Both the position numbers and the translations under genes were made by a program. This document shows, piece after piece, positions 37,081 to 45,557 of a stretch of 64,000 nucleotides of DNA (positions within the stretch are counted from its first letter, which is position 1; each line of letters starts with the position of its first letter). This stretch comes from Candidatus Hydrogenedentota bacterium (GTDB lineage: Bacteria > Hydrogenedentota > Hydrogenedentia > Hydrogenedentales > JAEUWI01). The DNA lies in assembly GCA_019637335.1 (NCBI GenBank), contig JAHBVV010000020.1:1-64000 (forward strand), given 5' to 3'. The notes beneath the pieces were generated by a model. That model searched no databases, was not told where the DNA came from, and saw only the letters and a list, made by a program, of their open reading frames with translations.

Positions 37081-37723
37081 TGTGCGCGATACAAGCCAGC
37101 GCCAGTAGATCGATTACCGCGTCATTCCCGCGAAAGCGGGAATCCAGCGGGGTCCAGCGGCTGCCGCGATCGCGTTCCTGGATTCCCATTTTCATGGGAA
37201 TGACGGGCTTTGTGAAATACGAAAGTCCATGCTGGCTTCCCGCAGCGATACGCCTTAAACCGTGGGCGTCCTTCCCGCGAACGCGGGAATCCAGTGGCTT
37301 CCAACGGCTATCGCGATCGCGTTCCTGGATTCCCATTTTCATGGGAATGACGGGCTTTGTGAAATACGAAAGTCCATGCTGGCTTCCCGCAACGATACGC
37401 CTTAAACCGTGGGCGTCATTCCCGCGAACGCGGGAATCCAGTGGCTTCCAACGGCTATCGCGATCGCGTTTCTGGATTCCCATTTTCATGGGAATGACGG
37501 GCTTTGTGAAATCCGAAGGTCTATGCTGGCTTCCCGCAACGATACGCCTTAAACCGTGGGCGTCATTCCCGCGAACGCGGGAATCCAGTGGCTTCCAACG
37601 GCTGCCGCGATCGCGTTTCTGGATTCCCATTTTCATGGGAATGACGGATGTCGCGAGGGGCCTCGCATGGCGACCAACCGGCGTTAGACCGACAGGTCGA
37701 ACCCGGGGGACGCGCTACTGATG
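37070..37723. mobile_element. Insertion between moxR stop and vwa start with 13-bp duplication
   Basis: CGCGCTACTGATG occurs exactly at 37070-37082, where TGA is the moxR stop, and again at 37711-37723, where ATG is the vwa start. If the 641 bp from 37083 were removed, the two genes would overlap as TGATG. This points to an insertion with a 13-bp target duplication. The insert holds the 147-bp tandem array. No transposase or terminal inverted repeats are seen. Confidence 0.65.
37120..37647. repeat. 147-bp tandem repeat, about 3.6 units
   Basis: Units start at 37120, 37267, 37414 and 37561, exactly 147 bp apart; the last ends at about 37647. Each unit carries two hairpins: ATTCCCGCGAACGCGGGAAT and ATTCCCATTTTCATGGGAAT. 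The hairpins are of the ATTCCC-N8-GGGAAT kind known as dRS3 in Neisseria. The open frame across the array is a by-product of the 147-bp (49-codon) period, not a gene. Confidence 0.9.
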
Positions 37724-38947
37724 CTCACCGTCTCGCCAGACTACAGCAACGCCCTCTTTATGGACTTCGTCTACCTCCTGCGCGAGTATGGCGTGCCCGT
37801 GAGCCCGAGGGATCTGCTGGAGTTGAACGAGGGCCTGGAAAAAGGGCTCGCGAGCGATCTCGACAGCCTCTTTGTCTTTTCGCGCCTCGTGTTCGTGCGC
37901 CGGGTGGAGCATATGGACGCCTTCGAGCGCGCGTTCTGTCTCTATTTCTTCGACATCGACATTCCGCCTGTGGCCGAGGGCGACATGGCGCTCTTCAACA
38001 CGAAGCAGTTCCAGAAGTGGCTCGCGCAGCAGATCGCCGAGGGCAAGATCCCGAAAAAGGCCATCTGGCACTACGATCCCGACGAACTGATGCAGAAGTT
38101 CTGGGACACCGTCCGCGAGCAGATGGAGGCGCACGCCGGCGGCAGCAAGTGGATCGGCCAGCGCGGCAACTCGCCCTTCGGGCACGGCGGCAATTCGGAG
38201 CGCGGCATCCGCGTCCACGGCAAGCCCGGCAACCGCAGCGCGCTCAAGGTCATCGGCGACCGCCGCTACGTGGAGTATTCCGACAAACAGCAGCTCCGCG
38301 CGGAGAACCTGCGCCAGGCCCTCGAAACCATGAAGCACATGAAGAACGAGGGCCCCCGCGATCGCCTGAACCTCGACGAGACCATCCGCCGCACCGCGCG
38401 CAACGGCGGCGACATCGACCTGTGCTTCGAGCGCGACCTGCGCGACAAGATCAGCGTGCTCCTCCTCATCGACAACGGCGGCTACTCCATGATGCCGTTC
38501 GTCGAGATCACCCGGCTCCTCTTCGCGAAACTGCACGAGCGCTTCGAGGACATCCAGACCTGCTACTTCCACAATACGATCTACGAGAACGTCTGGACGG
38601 ACTTCCGCCGCCTCCGGACCTATCCCACCGAGCAGCTGCTCCAGCGGCGCAACGACACGCGCGTGGTCATTCTCGGCGACGCCTCCATGGCCCCCGAAGA
38701 GCTGGAGTCGTATGGCGGCGCCATCAGCAACTACAGCGGCGGCGTCCACCACAAGCCCAGCCTCTACTGGCTCAACCGCATCGCCGACCGCTTCCCCCAC
38801 GCCTGCTGGCTGAATCCGCTGTCCAAAGATCTCTGGAAAGACACCTACGGCTACTACACCCTGAATCAGATCCGCGGGATCTTCCACATGGAGGACATGA
38901 CCCTGGGGGGAATCAAGGGCATGGTGGAGTTTTTGAGCGAGAAGTGA
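37721..38947 (+). CDS. VWA-domain protein, CoxE/NorD-like partner of MoxR
   Basis: The 408-residue product has an N-terminal helical region (FVYLLREYGVPVSPRDLLEL), a charged linker and a C-terminal von Willebrand factor A domain with the metal-ion-dependent adhesion site in VLLLIDNGGYSM and a supporting Asp in VVILGDASMAPEE. It pairs with the MoxR ATPase at 36241; such pairs remodel or metallate target enzymes. The usual target operon (CO dehydrogenase, Nor, methanol dehydrogenase) is absent here. No convincing ribosome site precedes the ATG, consistent with loss of translational coupling by the insertion at 37070-37723. A heptamer repeat starts directly after the stop. Confidence 0.85.
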   Translation: MLTVSPDYSNALFMDFVYLLREYGVPVSPRDLLELNEGLEKGLASDLDSLFVFSRLVFVRRVEHMDAFERAFCLYFFDIDIPPVAEGDMALFNTKQFQKWLAQQIAEGKIPKKAIWHYDPDELMQKFWDTVREQMEAHAGGSKWIGQRGNSPFGHGGNSERGIRVHGKPGNRSALKVIGDRRYVEYSDKQQLRAENLRQALETMKHMKNEGPRDRLNLDETIRRTARNGGDIDLCFERDLRDKISVLLLIDNGGYSMMPFVEITRLLFAKLHERFEDIQTCYFHNTIYENVWTDFRRLRTYPTEQLLQRRNDTRVVILGDASMAPEELESYGGAISNYSGGVHHKPSLYWLNRIADRFPHACWLNPLSKDLWKDTYGYYTLNQIRGIFHMEDMTLGGIKGMVEFLSEK

Positions 38948-39003
38948 TTGGCAGTTGGCAGTTGACAGTTGACAGTTGACAGCTGACAGTTGACAGCTGA
39001 CAG
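38948..39003. repeat. Heptamer array, 8 units of TTGACAG variants
   Basis: Starts on the base after the vwa stop. Two TTGGCAG, four TTGACAG and two CTGACAG units. The same heptamer forms the perfect array at 60441-60566. Confidence 0.9.
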
Positions 39004-39765
39004 AGGGCCGTGTCCCGTCCTGATTGGTGACGCATTAGCGGAATGTAGCTGGCTTGATTTCTTGACGACACCAACCCGCGCCGCAACGGGAGAGCGGACC
39101 AATGGGAGCGCGGGCGGCCCGCCCGCATCGCGCCGAAGGCGCGAATCTGATACATGGCGGCAGCCCGGGCAGAATCGCCTCGCCAGTCCAATGTGCCGAT
39201 CTTCAAAAAACGCTGTGCACCTACGGCGCCTTGTGGGCGGGGCTCCCTCATGCGGCGTGTCTTCGACCTGCGCTCCCCGTGTTGGGCGGCGGACACCTGC
39301 TATGCGCGGGGAGAATCCGCCGCGATGTCCATAATCGATGCCCACACGGATCCCGTGCTCGCCGTGTTCGCCAGGCACGCACACCGCATGGCGCTGCGCA
39401 ACGACGCCAACTACAGCTTCATGATGAACAATCCGATCACCCGATGAACCGGACGCGGCGTGGCGTCAAGGGCATGTTGGGGTATCCGCGTGAGCAATAA
39501 ATGCCGCCGCGGATGATCGGCGGGACATCGTCGCGCAGCCAATTCGGCTCGCGCCTGCTCGACAATCCCCCTCGACAAGAAGTAGTCATTCCTGACAACT
39601 CTGTGTTTGATTGGCGCTGGAATTGCATTGTGCGCCTCGAGGGAAAGATTCCGTAACGCCAGTCATGCCAACAACTAACCCAGCGCGCCGAGCATCGGAA
39701 CATATCTTGCACGACATTATGTTTAATTCAAATCATTTCTACACAATAGAAAGGAGGAGAGAATC
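39004..39765. other. Long intergenic region, possible gene remnants
   Basis: About 760 bp with no gene I can support. The segment 39325-39447 encodes a 40-residue frame (SIIDAHTDPVLAVFARHAHR ...) that could be the remnant of a hydrolase start. 39480-39660 reads like worn coding DNA in two frames. From about 39690 it turns AT-rich before a strong AGGAGGAGAG that serves the PEP-CTERM gene. Confidence 0.4.
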
Positions 39766-40446
39766 GTGAAATGCCATCACTGTGGGTTCACCCTGGCCGC
39801 ATTGCTCTTTGCCGGCAGCGTTTCAGCGGCAACCATCTACGACAACGGGGGGCCGGACAACATTACCGGTCTCTATTCGGACGCGAGCGACTTGCCCGGC
39901 CCCGCCCAGTACACCGCCGACGACTTTGTGCTGAGCGCCGGAAACAATACCATTACAAGCGTCCATTGGTGGGGCGGGTGGGACGTTGCCGCGCCCGGCC
40001 CGGTAACCGACTTCATCATCACGATTTACGAACAGGAATCCGGCGCGCCGGCGGTTACGGCGCTGCACACCGTTAACGTGGGTATGGTTGCGGGCGTCGA
40101 TACGGGAGTGGACACCCTGGCAGGCGGGTTCGACATTTACGAATACGGCGCGTTCATAGACCCGATAACCCTGACCGCGGGGGAAACCTACTTTCTCAGT
40201 ATTACCAATCACTCCGGCGATTCGAGCGCGGACTGGTTCTGGGCGACCCATGAACGCCCGGGCGGAGACGGCTACTTCCGCAGCGATCCGTCCGGGCCGT
40301 GGTTTCAGGATGCGGTGGGGGTCGATGTGGCATTCTACCTGACGGATGACGTCGCGCCGCAACCCGTCCCGGTCCCGGCCGGCGTCGGTCTGCTGGGCAT
40401 GGGCCTCGCCGGCCTCGCCCTGCGCTGGCGGAAACGCGCCGCCTGA
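39766..40446 (+). CDS. PEP-CTERM/VPxPA-type exported surface protein
   Basis: GTG at 39766 follows AGGAGGAGAG. The 226-residue product has a signal peptide (CGFTLAALLFAGSVSAATIY), a beta-rich body with few distinguishing motifs (WWGGWDVAAPGPVTDFIITI, AGETYFLSITNHSGDSSADW), and a C-terminal sorting tripartite tail: PVPVPAGVGLLGMGLAGLAL followed by RWRKRAA. The tail is the VPxPA form of PEP-CTERM, recognised by exosortases and removed as the protein is attached to or released at the outer surface. No exosortase gene is in the window. A GC hairpin terminator follows. Confidence 0.88.
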   Translation: MKCHHCGFTLAALLFAGSVSAATIYDNGGPDNITGLYSDASDLPGPAQYTADDFVLSAGNNTITSVHWWGGWDVAAPGPVTDFIITIYEQESGAPAVTALHTVNVGMVAGVDTGVDTLAGGFDIYEYGAFIDPITLTAGETYFLSITNHSGDSSADWFWATHERPGGDGYFRSDPSGPWFQDAVGVDVAFYLTDDVAPQPVPVPAGVGLLGMGLAGLALRWRKRAA

Positions 40447-40479
40447 CGCGGGCGAACACACATCACCGATAGTACCCAT

Positions 40480-40507
40480 GCCGCCACGTTCCCCGGACCG
40501 TGGCGGC
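40480..40507 (+). terminator. Terminator of PEP-CTERM gene
   Basis: A 9-bp perfect stem GCCGCCACG/CGTGGCGGC with a 10-nt loop, followed by GTAGGTTTGTT. The T-rich tail is loose but the position 34 bp after the stop fits. Confidence 0.65.
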
Positions 40508-40569
40508 GTAGGTTTGTTGACTGTCTGGACGTGTCGCGCGCGCTCCTGACTCCCACCGCTCTGCCGTCC

Positions 40570-40598
40570 TTGCGGCAAACCCGAAAATCGCTTATCAT
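40570..40598 (+). promoter_or_regulatory. Candidate promoter for esterase gene
   Basis: TTGCGG (40570-40575), 17 bp, TATCAT (40593-40598). The -10 matches 5 of 6, the -35 only 3 of 6. The leader to the ATG at 40638 would be about 33 nt and includes CAGGAG. Confidence 0.4.
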
Positions 40599-40637
40599 GG
40601 GGCGCTGCATTTACCCGTATCAGGAGAACGCGCCCCC

Positions 40638-42935
40638 ATGAAAACGTTATTCGCCACCCTGCTGTGTCTCGCGGCGCTGCCCGCGACGGCGTCCACCCAC
40701 TGGTTTAACGCCATCGACCTGAGCGACAGCCCCCGCGCCGTCGCGCCGGGAACGTACCAGGTCTGGGCGTGGGTCCCCGTAGCGAGCGGCGGCAGCCTCG
40801 CGGTGAACGGGCAGACGCTGGCCGTTCCGGCGGGCGATGAAAACGCGCAGTCCCGGAACAAGAATGGCTGGTACTGGGTCCGCGCGGGCGAGGCCGCGTG
40901 TCCCGACGGCCAGGCGTCCATCAAGCTGGGCGAGGGCGTGGCGGCGGTGGCGCTCTCCACGGCGGCGGACTTCGATCCGGCGATTGCCCAGGCCCGGCGG
41001 CGGGTGCTGGACCGGCCGGAGCCGGTGGTGGACGGGCGGGGTCAGCGCGCGCGCCACACGGATACGATTTTCACCATGCCGCCCTTCGAAACGGCGGCGG
41101 ACTGGGAGGCCTACGCGGAGAAATTGCGCCTCCAGGTGCGCCTGAGCTCGGGGCTCTACCCGTGGCCGGAGAAGACGCCGCTGAACGCCGAGATCACCGG
41201 GACCATCACCCGCGAGGACTACAGCGTCTCGAAGGTGAAGTTTGAGGCCTACCCGGGCTTCTACGTGACCGGCAACCTCTACCGCCCCCTGGGCGATGGG
41301 CCGTTTCCGGGCATGATCTGCCCGCACGGCCATTGGGGAGAAGGGCGCCTGGAAGACAGCGAGCGCGGATCCATCCCGGCGCGCGGCATCACCCTCGCCC
41401 GCATGGGCATCGTCACCTTCATGTACGACATGATCGGGTATGTGGACAGCCTCCAGTTCGATCACAACTGGGGCGGGGAGCGGGAGAAGCTCTGGGGCGT
41501 GCATCCCTTCGCCCTCCAGCTCTGGTCCTCGGTGCGCGCGGTCGACTTCCTCCAGTCCCTGCCCGAGGTCATGCCCGATCGCATCGGGTGCACGGGCGCG
41601 TCCGGCGGGGGCACGCAGACCTTCGCGCTCACGGCGATCGACCCGCGCATCCGGGTTTCGGCGCCGGTCAACATGATTTCCTCCCGCATGCAGGGCGGCT
41701 GCCTCTGCGAGAACGCGCCGATCCTGCGCCTCTTCAATTCCAACATGGAAATCGGCGCGCTCACGGCGCCAAATCCCCTCCTGCTCGTGTCCGCCACGGG
41801 CGACTGGACGCGGGAGACGCCGCGCGTGGAGTACCCGGCAATCCGCAGCATTTTCGACCTCTACGGCGCGGGCGATCGCGTGAAGAACGTGCACGTGGAC
41901 GCCCCGCACAACTACAACCTCGAAAGCCGCGAGGCCATGTACCGCTTCATGGGCCGCTGGCTGCTGAACGAGTCCGGCTGGGACGGCTTCACGGAGCCGC
42001 CGTATCAGATTGAGCCGAAAGAGGCCCTCCGCGTGTTCCCGGACCAGGAACGCAACACCGCCGAAGGCGAGGCGATCGTCGAGCGCGTCATCGAATCCAT
42101 CGCCGCGCGGTGGGACGGCCTCCTCGCGGGCGCCGGTCACGATCCCGCGGCCTTTGCGGCGGCGCACCGCCAGGCCTTCGCGCAGGTCATGGGCACGGCC
42201 GTTCCCGACGCCGCCGATCTCGCCTGCGAGCGCTTCCGGATGGAGGAGCGCGGCGCCTACGTACAGGAAAACTGGGTCCTCGGACGCCGCGGCGAGGGTG
42301 ACGCCATCCCGGCGCTGTTCTTCCGGGGCGTGGGCCCCGCGCCGCAGGATGCCGTCTTGCTCGTCAGCGGAGGCGGCAAGGAATCCTTCCTCGATCCGGC
42401 CACCGGCCTGCCCGGCGCGCTGGTTCAAGGGCTGATCGACGCCGGCCACGCCGTGCTGTGCATCGACCCGTTCCTGACCGGCGAGCAGCGCGGCGTGACG
42501 GAACACGTCCAGCGCCTGCGCGCCGGCGGCTTCATGGACACCTTCCAGCCGACCGACACGGGCTACCGGGTGCAGGACGTGATCACGGCGGCGGCCTTCC
42601 TCCGCGCGCGCCGCGACCTGACCGGCAGCGTGACCGTCGCGGGCCTCGATTCCGCCGGCCTGTGGACATTGCTGGCGAGCGCGGTCGACGGGCAGATGAC
42701 AAAGACCTACGCCGACCTCGGCGGCTTCGATCCGGAAAGCGACCAGGCCTGGGTGGAACAGCACTATCTGCCCTGCATTCGGAGTGTGAGGGATGTGAAA
42801 ACGGCTTCCGCACTCATCGCGCCGGCGCCGCTCTTCGTGGCCACCGAGAGCGCCACCGCGCCCAGGGGGATGATTGGGGCGGTGGGAGTCGCCTCGGCAT
42901 CGGGCGACGCCGCGCTGCTGAGCCTGTTGAAGTAG
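40638..42935 (+). CDS. Large secreted alpha/beta-hydrolase (acetylxylan-esterase-like)
   Basis: The 765-residue product has a signal peptide (KTLFATLLCLAALPATAS), a short beta-rich N-terminal part, and a double alpha/beta-hydrolase-like layout. In the first half: GNLYRPLGDGPFPGMICPHG, then MYDMIGYVDS, then the nucleophile elbow GCTGASGGGTQT (the Ser is in GASGG), then DAPHNYNLESREAMYRFMGR with the likely His. This is the CE7/CE15-like prolyl-oligopeptidase-type esterase group acting on plant or algal polysaccharide esters. The second half (LLVSGGGKESFLDPATGLPG, then TVAGLDSAGLWTLLASAV) looks like a second hydrolase domain with a changed elbow. Export is likely. Confidence 0.8.
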   Translation: MKTLFATLLCLAALPATASTHWFNAIDLSDSPRAVAPGTYQVWAWVPVASGGSLAVNGQTLAVPAGDENAQSRNKNGWYWVRAGEAACPDGQASIKLGEGVAAVALSTAADFDPAIAQARRRVLDRPEPVVDGRGQRARHTDTIFTMPPFETAADWEAYAEKLRLQVRLSSGLYPWPEKTPLNAEITGTITREDYSVSKVKFEAYPGFYVTGNLYRPLGDGPFPGMICPHGHWGEGRLEDSERGSIPARGITLARMGIVTFMYDMIGYVDSLQFDHNWGGEREKLWGVHPFALQLWSSVRAVDFLQSLPEVMPDRIGCTGASGGGTQTFALTAIDPRIRVSAPVNMISSRMQGGCLCENAPILRLFNSNMEIGALTAPNPLLLVSATGDWTRETPRVEYPAIRSIFDLYGAGDRVKNVHVDAPHNYNLESREAMYRFMGRWLLNESGWDGFTEPPYQIEPKEALRVFPDQERNTAEGEAIVERVIESIAARWDGLLAGAGHDPAAFAAAHRQAFAQVMGTAVPDAADLACERFRMEERGAYVQENWVLGRRGEGDAIPALFFRGVGPAPQDAVLLVSGGGKESFLDPATGLPGALVQGLIDAGHAVLCIDPFLTGEQRGVTEHVQRLRAGGFMDTFQPTDTGYRVQDVITAAAFLRARRDLTGSVTVAGLDSAGLWTLLASAVDGQMTKTYADLGGFDPESDQAWVEQHYLPCIRSVRDVKTASALIAPAPLFVATESATAPRGMIGAVGVASASGDAALLSLLK

Positions 42936-42960
42936 ACCCTGGCTGGCCCTCAACCGATCA

Positions 42961-43056
42961 CAGGGACGGCAGCGTCGGCAGGGACATCAGGGACAGCAGG
43001 GACGGCAGAGACGCTGTGGGATGTCCCTGTAGTCTCTGTAGTCTCTGTAGTCCCTG
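42961..43056. repeat. 9-bp tandem repeats in inverted halves
   Basis: Six 9-mers of the CAGGGACGG type (42961-43014), a short bridge, then three TAGTCTCTG/TAGTCCCTG units that are the reverse complement of the same motif. The halves can pair into an imperfect long hairpin. It lies between the esterase and the phosphoesterase genes and might end the esterase mRNA. Confidence 0.8.
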
Positions 43057-43087
43057 AACACCCCGTTGGCTCAGCCCGGATTATCGC

Positions 43088-43975
43088 ATGACCACACCCA
43101 CCGACACCCTGATTCACATCACCGACCTCCATTTCTGGGAAGTCGTGAAAAATCCCTTCGCCCTGTTGAACAAGCGCTTTCTCGGCAACGCCAACGTAAT
43201 CTACCGCCGCAGGAAGGAATTCCACATGCGGCAGGCGGAGCCCTACGCGGATCACCTGGCCAGCCTGGGCATTTCCGAATGCCTCATCGGGGGCGACTTC
43301 ACCTCGACCGCCACCCACGCCGAGTATCGCATGGGGCGCGCGTTTGTCGATGGCCTGACGCGCCGGGGCCTCAATGTCCACCTGATGCCCGGCAATCACG
43401 ACGTCTACACCTTCGAATCCGTGCGCGCGCGGCGCTTCGAACACTACTTCGCCGGCCTCGCGCCGGACGCCGGCTACCCCTGCGCCCTGGCGCTTCCGGG
43501 CGGCACACCGCTCATCCTTACGCCCACCGTCTGCCCCAATTATTTTTCCTCGGCGGGACGGATAACCCGGGCCGAGGCCGAGGCCACGGGCGCACTCGTG
43601 GAGGCGGCCCCGCCCGGCCCGGTTTTCGTCGCGGGGCACTACCCGATTCTCCACCGTACGGCGAGCTACACCAGCCCCCGCTCGCGGCAACTTCGCAATG
43701 CCGAAGCGTTGCGCACGGCCCTCGGTGAAACCGGCCGAGACATCCTGTACATCGCGGGGCACGTGCACCGGTTCAGCTTTACCCGCGACGCGCGCTATCC
43801 CACCCTGCGCCACCTCACGACCGGAGCCTTCTTTCTCCAGCGTCCGGGCGACGCCTGCCAGGGCGCCTTCAGCACCGTAAGCGCGCGGGCGGATGGCTTC
43901 CAGGTGGACTGGCACAGTTTCGACGGCGCCTGGAGCGCCACGCGGGTGGATGTCGCGGCGGATGGGGCCAATTAA
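43088..43975 (+). CDS. Calcineurin-like metallophosphoesterase
   Basis: The 295-residue product carries the five metal-binding blocks of the family: D13-x-H15 (ITDLHFW), GGDFTSTATH, GNHD (LMPGNHDVYT), GHYP and GHVH (IAGHVHRFSF). No signal peptide is present. Members are phosphodiesterases or phosphomonoesterases with a two-metal centre, for example 3',5'-cyclic nucleotide or Ser/Thr phosphatase types; the substrate is not apparent. The gene stands alone, downstream of the 9-bp repeats. Confidence 0.87.
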   Translation: MTTPTDTLIHITDLHFWEVVKNPFALLNKRFLGNANVIYRRRKEFHMRQAEPYADHLASLGISECLIGGDFTSTATHAEYRMGRAFVDGLTRRGLNVHLMPGNHDVYTFESVRARRFEHYFAGLAPDAGYPCALALPGGTPLILTPTVCPNYFSSAGRITRAEAEATGALVEAAPPGPVFVAGHYPILHRTASYTSPRSRQLRNAEALRTALGETGRDILYIAGHVHRFSFTRDARYPTLRHLTTGAFFLQRPGDACQGAFSTVSARADGFQVDWHSFDGAWSATRVDVAADGAN

Positions 43976-43997
43976 CCGCGCGCGCGGGCCGGCCCGG

Positions 43998-44027
43998 TTG
44001 CAACCCGTTTCGGGCCGGTGCTAGCAT
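43998..44027 (+). promoter_or_regulatory. Candidate promoter placing +1 at a GTG start
   Basis: TTGCAA (43998-44003), 18 bp, TAGCAT (44022-44027). The GTG at 44034 is 7 nt after the -10, as at 14198-14233, and no ribosome site precedes it. Leaderless translation is likely. Confidence 0.45.
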
Positions 44028-44033
44028 ACGTGC

Positions 44034-44453
44034 GTGGCGAAAAAGAGACTGAGAAAGCCGCCCCGCCCGAAACTCCGAACGTGGTTTCCCAAACGGGGGC
44101 CCACCTGGCTCAAACTGGAGCCCGCCGGACTCGCTTTGGTGGGCGGCCTGTTTTTCGCCACGTGCGCCATGGTATTCTATCTAATCCGGCTGTTGAGCGG
44201 CGCGGTGATGGGTATCGATGAAATACTGATCAGGGTCGCCTTGACTTTTTTTCTGGGCTACACCGGCGCCGGTTTTTTCGTATGGTATCTGCTTCACCTG
44301 GCCGAGCTTGAACTGGACCGCGGCAAAGCCCCGGCCGGCCCGGAGCACCTGACGGGCCATGCGCCCGCCGCCGCCGGAACCGCCCCGGAATCGGACGCCC
44401 CCGCCGAGCCCGCGGAACCACAAGAATTTCAGGAAAACGAGGAACAATCATGA
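44034..44453 (+). CDS. Two-helix membrane protein of unknown function
   Basis: The 139-residue product starts with a very basic segment (AKKRLRKPPRPKLRTWFPKR), has two membrane helices (LALVGGLFFATCAMVFYLIR; VALTFFLGYTGAGFFVWYLL), and ends in an acidic Pro/Ala/Glu-rich tail. The stop overlaps the PPIase start (ATGA), so it belongs to an operon with the PPIase and probably the M23 peptidase. The basic N-terminus suggests both ends face the cytoplasm. I do not recognise the family; an envelope-assembly role is possible from context. Confidence 0.7.
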   Translation: MAKKRLRKPPRPKLRTWFPKRGPTWLKLEPAGLALVGGLFFATCAMVFYLIRLLSGAVMGIDEILIRVALTFFLGYTGAGFFVWYLLHLAELELDRGKAPAGPEHLTGHAPAAAGTAPESDAPAEPAEPQEFQENEEQS

Positions 44454-45505
44454 CACGTTACCTTCTCGCCCTCCTCCTCGCCGCGCCCGCGCTGGCCCAG
44501 GCGCCCAATCTTGAACGCATGGACGTGGTGCAGCGCTCGCTTCCCGACGGGCCGGTCGCCCTGGTGGATGGCGCTCCCATTACCCGCGGCGATTTTCTGT
44601 TTCTCTACCAGAGCCAGTGCATGATCCTGGCGTCGCAGGGAAAGAAGCTGGATGACACCACCCGGATCAAGGCGGGCATCACCACCCTGGCGGAACTGGT
44701 GCAGCGCGAGATCCTCAACCAGCTGGGCGAGCGGCGCAAGCTGGATATCTCCCAGAAGAAAGTCAACGACGCCTACGCGGAGCAGATGAAGACCCTGATC
44801 GAGCGCTTCAGCACCGACGAATTCACGCCGACCGAGAACGACCTGCTGGAGCGTTCCGGCCAGACGAAGGAGGATGCCCTGCGCGATATTCGCAAGGCCC
44901 TTATGGTGGATCTGGCCAGCGACGCGCTCGCCGACGAGAAAAAGGTCACCGTGAGCGACGCCGAGGCCCGCGATTTCTACAACAAGTACCAGGAGCGCTT
45001 CCAGCGCCCCGGAATGCTCCACCTCAAGCAAATCTATGTGCGCCCCGGCAAGGACCCCGCCACCGCCACGGAGAAGGACTGGGCGGACGCGGAGAAGAAA
45101 GTCCGCAATGCGGCCGCGCGCTTCCAGGTGGGCGACACCTTCGAGGCGGTCGCGCGATCCATGTCCGACGGCAAGGACCGGGAGCAGGGCGGCGACATGG
45201 AAATGCGCCCCGCGAGCAACCTTCCCCCCGTCTATGTCGAACGTTCGAAATCCATGAAGGAGGGCGAAACGTCCGAGCCCTTCAGGAGCGAGTTCGGGTG
45301 GCACATCATCCGGCTCATGGCGCGCGAGAGCGAGGCGGACATCCCCTTTGAGAAGGCGCGCGACGGGATCAAGCGGCAGCTCCGCGAAATCAAGAAGCTC
45401 GCGGTTGTGGAAGACTACTGCCGCCCGATCATGGCCGACGCCGGGCGCGTCCAAATCTTCCTGGACCTGAAGATCCCCGAGGACGCCGCCGCCAACACGC
45501 GCTGA
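44450..45505 (+). CDS. Periplasmic peptidyl-prolyl isomerase (PpiC/SurA type)
   Basis: The ATGA overlap with the upstream gene sets the start. The 351-residue product has a signal peptide (RYLLALLLAAPALAQA), a SurA-N-like helical region (about 30-180) and a parvulin rotamase domain (about 183-295: MLHLKQIYVRPG ... REQGGDMEMRPA ... GETSEPFRSEFGWHIIRLMA). It should help fold outer-membrane or secreted proteins in the periplasm. Position between an uncharacterised membrane protein and an M23 peptidase suggests an envelope operon. Confidence 0.9.
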   Translation: MTRYLLALLLAAPALAQAPNLERMDVVQRSLPDGPVALVDGAPITRGDFLFLYQSQCMILASQGKKLDDTTRIKAGITTLAELVQREILNQLGERRKLDISQKKVNDAYAEQMKTLIERFSTDEFTPTENDLLERSGQTKEDALRDIRKALMVDLASDALADEKKVTVSDAEARDFYNKYQERFQRPGMLHLKQIYVRPGKDPATATEKDWADAEKKVRNAAARFQVGDTFEAVARSMSDGKDREQGGDMEMRPASNLPPVYVERSKSMKEGETSEPFRSEFGWHIIRLMARESEADIPFEKARDGIKRQLREIKKLAVVEDYCRPIMADAGRVQIFLDLKIPEDAAANTR

Positions 45506-45557
45506 TCGGCCCGCGCCACGGCCACGGCGCGCAACAACCCGGGAGGACCATTCCCAC

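Noticed and set aside
37120-37647. CRISPR-like appearance of the tandem array
   Set aside because: Whole 147-bp units are repeated with no variable spacers and no cas genes are near.
36663-37721. 352-codon frame crossing the 147-bp array
   Set aside because: Its 49-residue periodic protein only mirrors the 147-bp DNA repeat; it starts inside moxR in another frame.
39325-39447. 40-residue frame (SIIDAHTDPVLAVFARHAHR ...) as a gene
   Set aside because: It has no ribosome site and is too short for any hydrolase; at best a remnant.
40647-42953. 768-codon open frame on the minus strand
   Set aside because: Antisense to the esterase gene, with biased composition and no motif.
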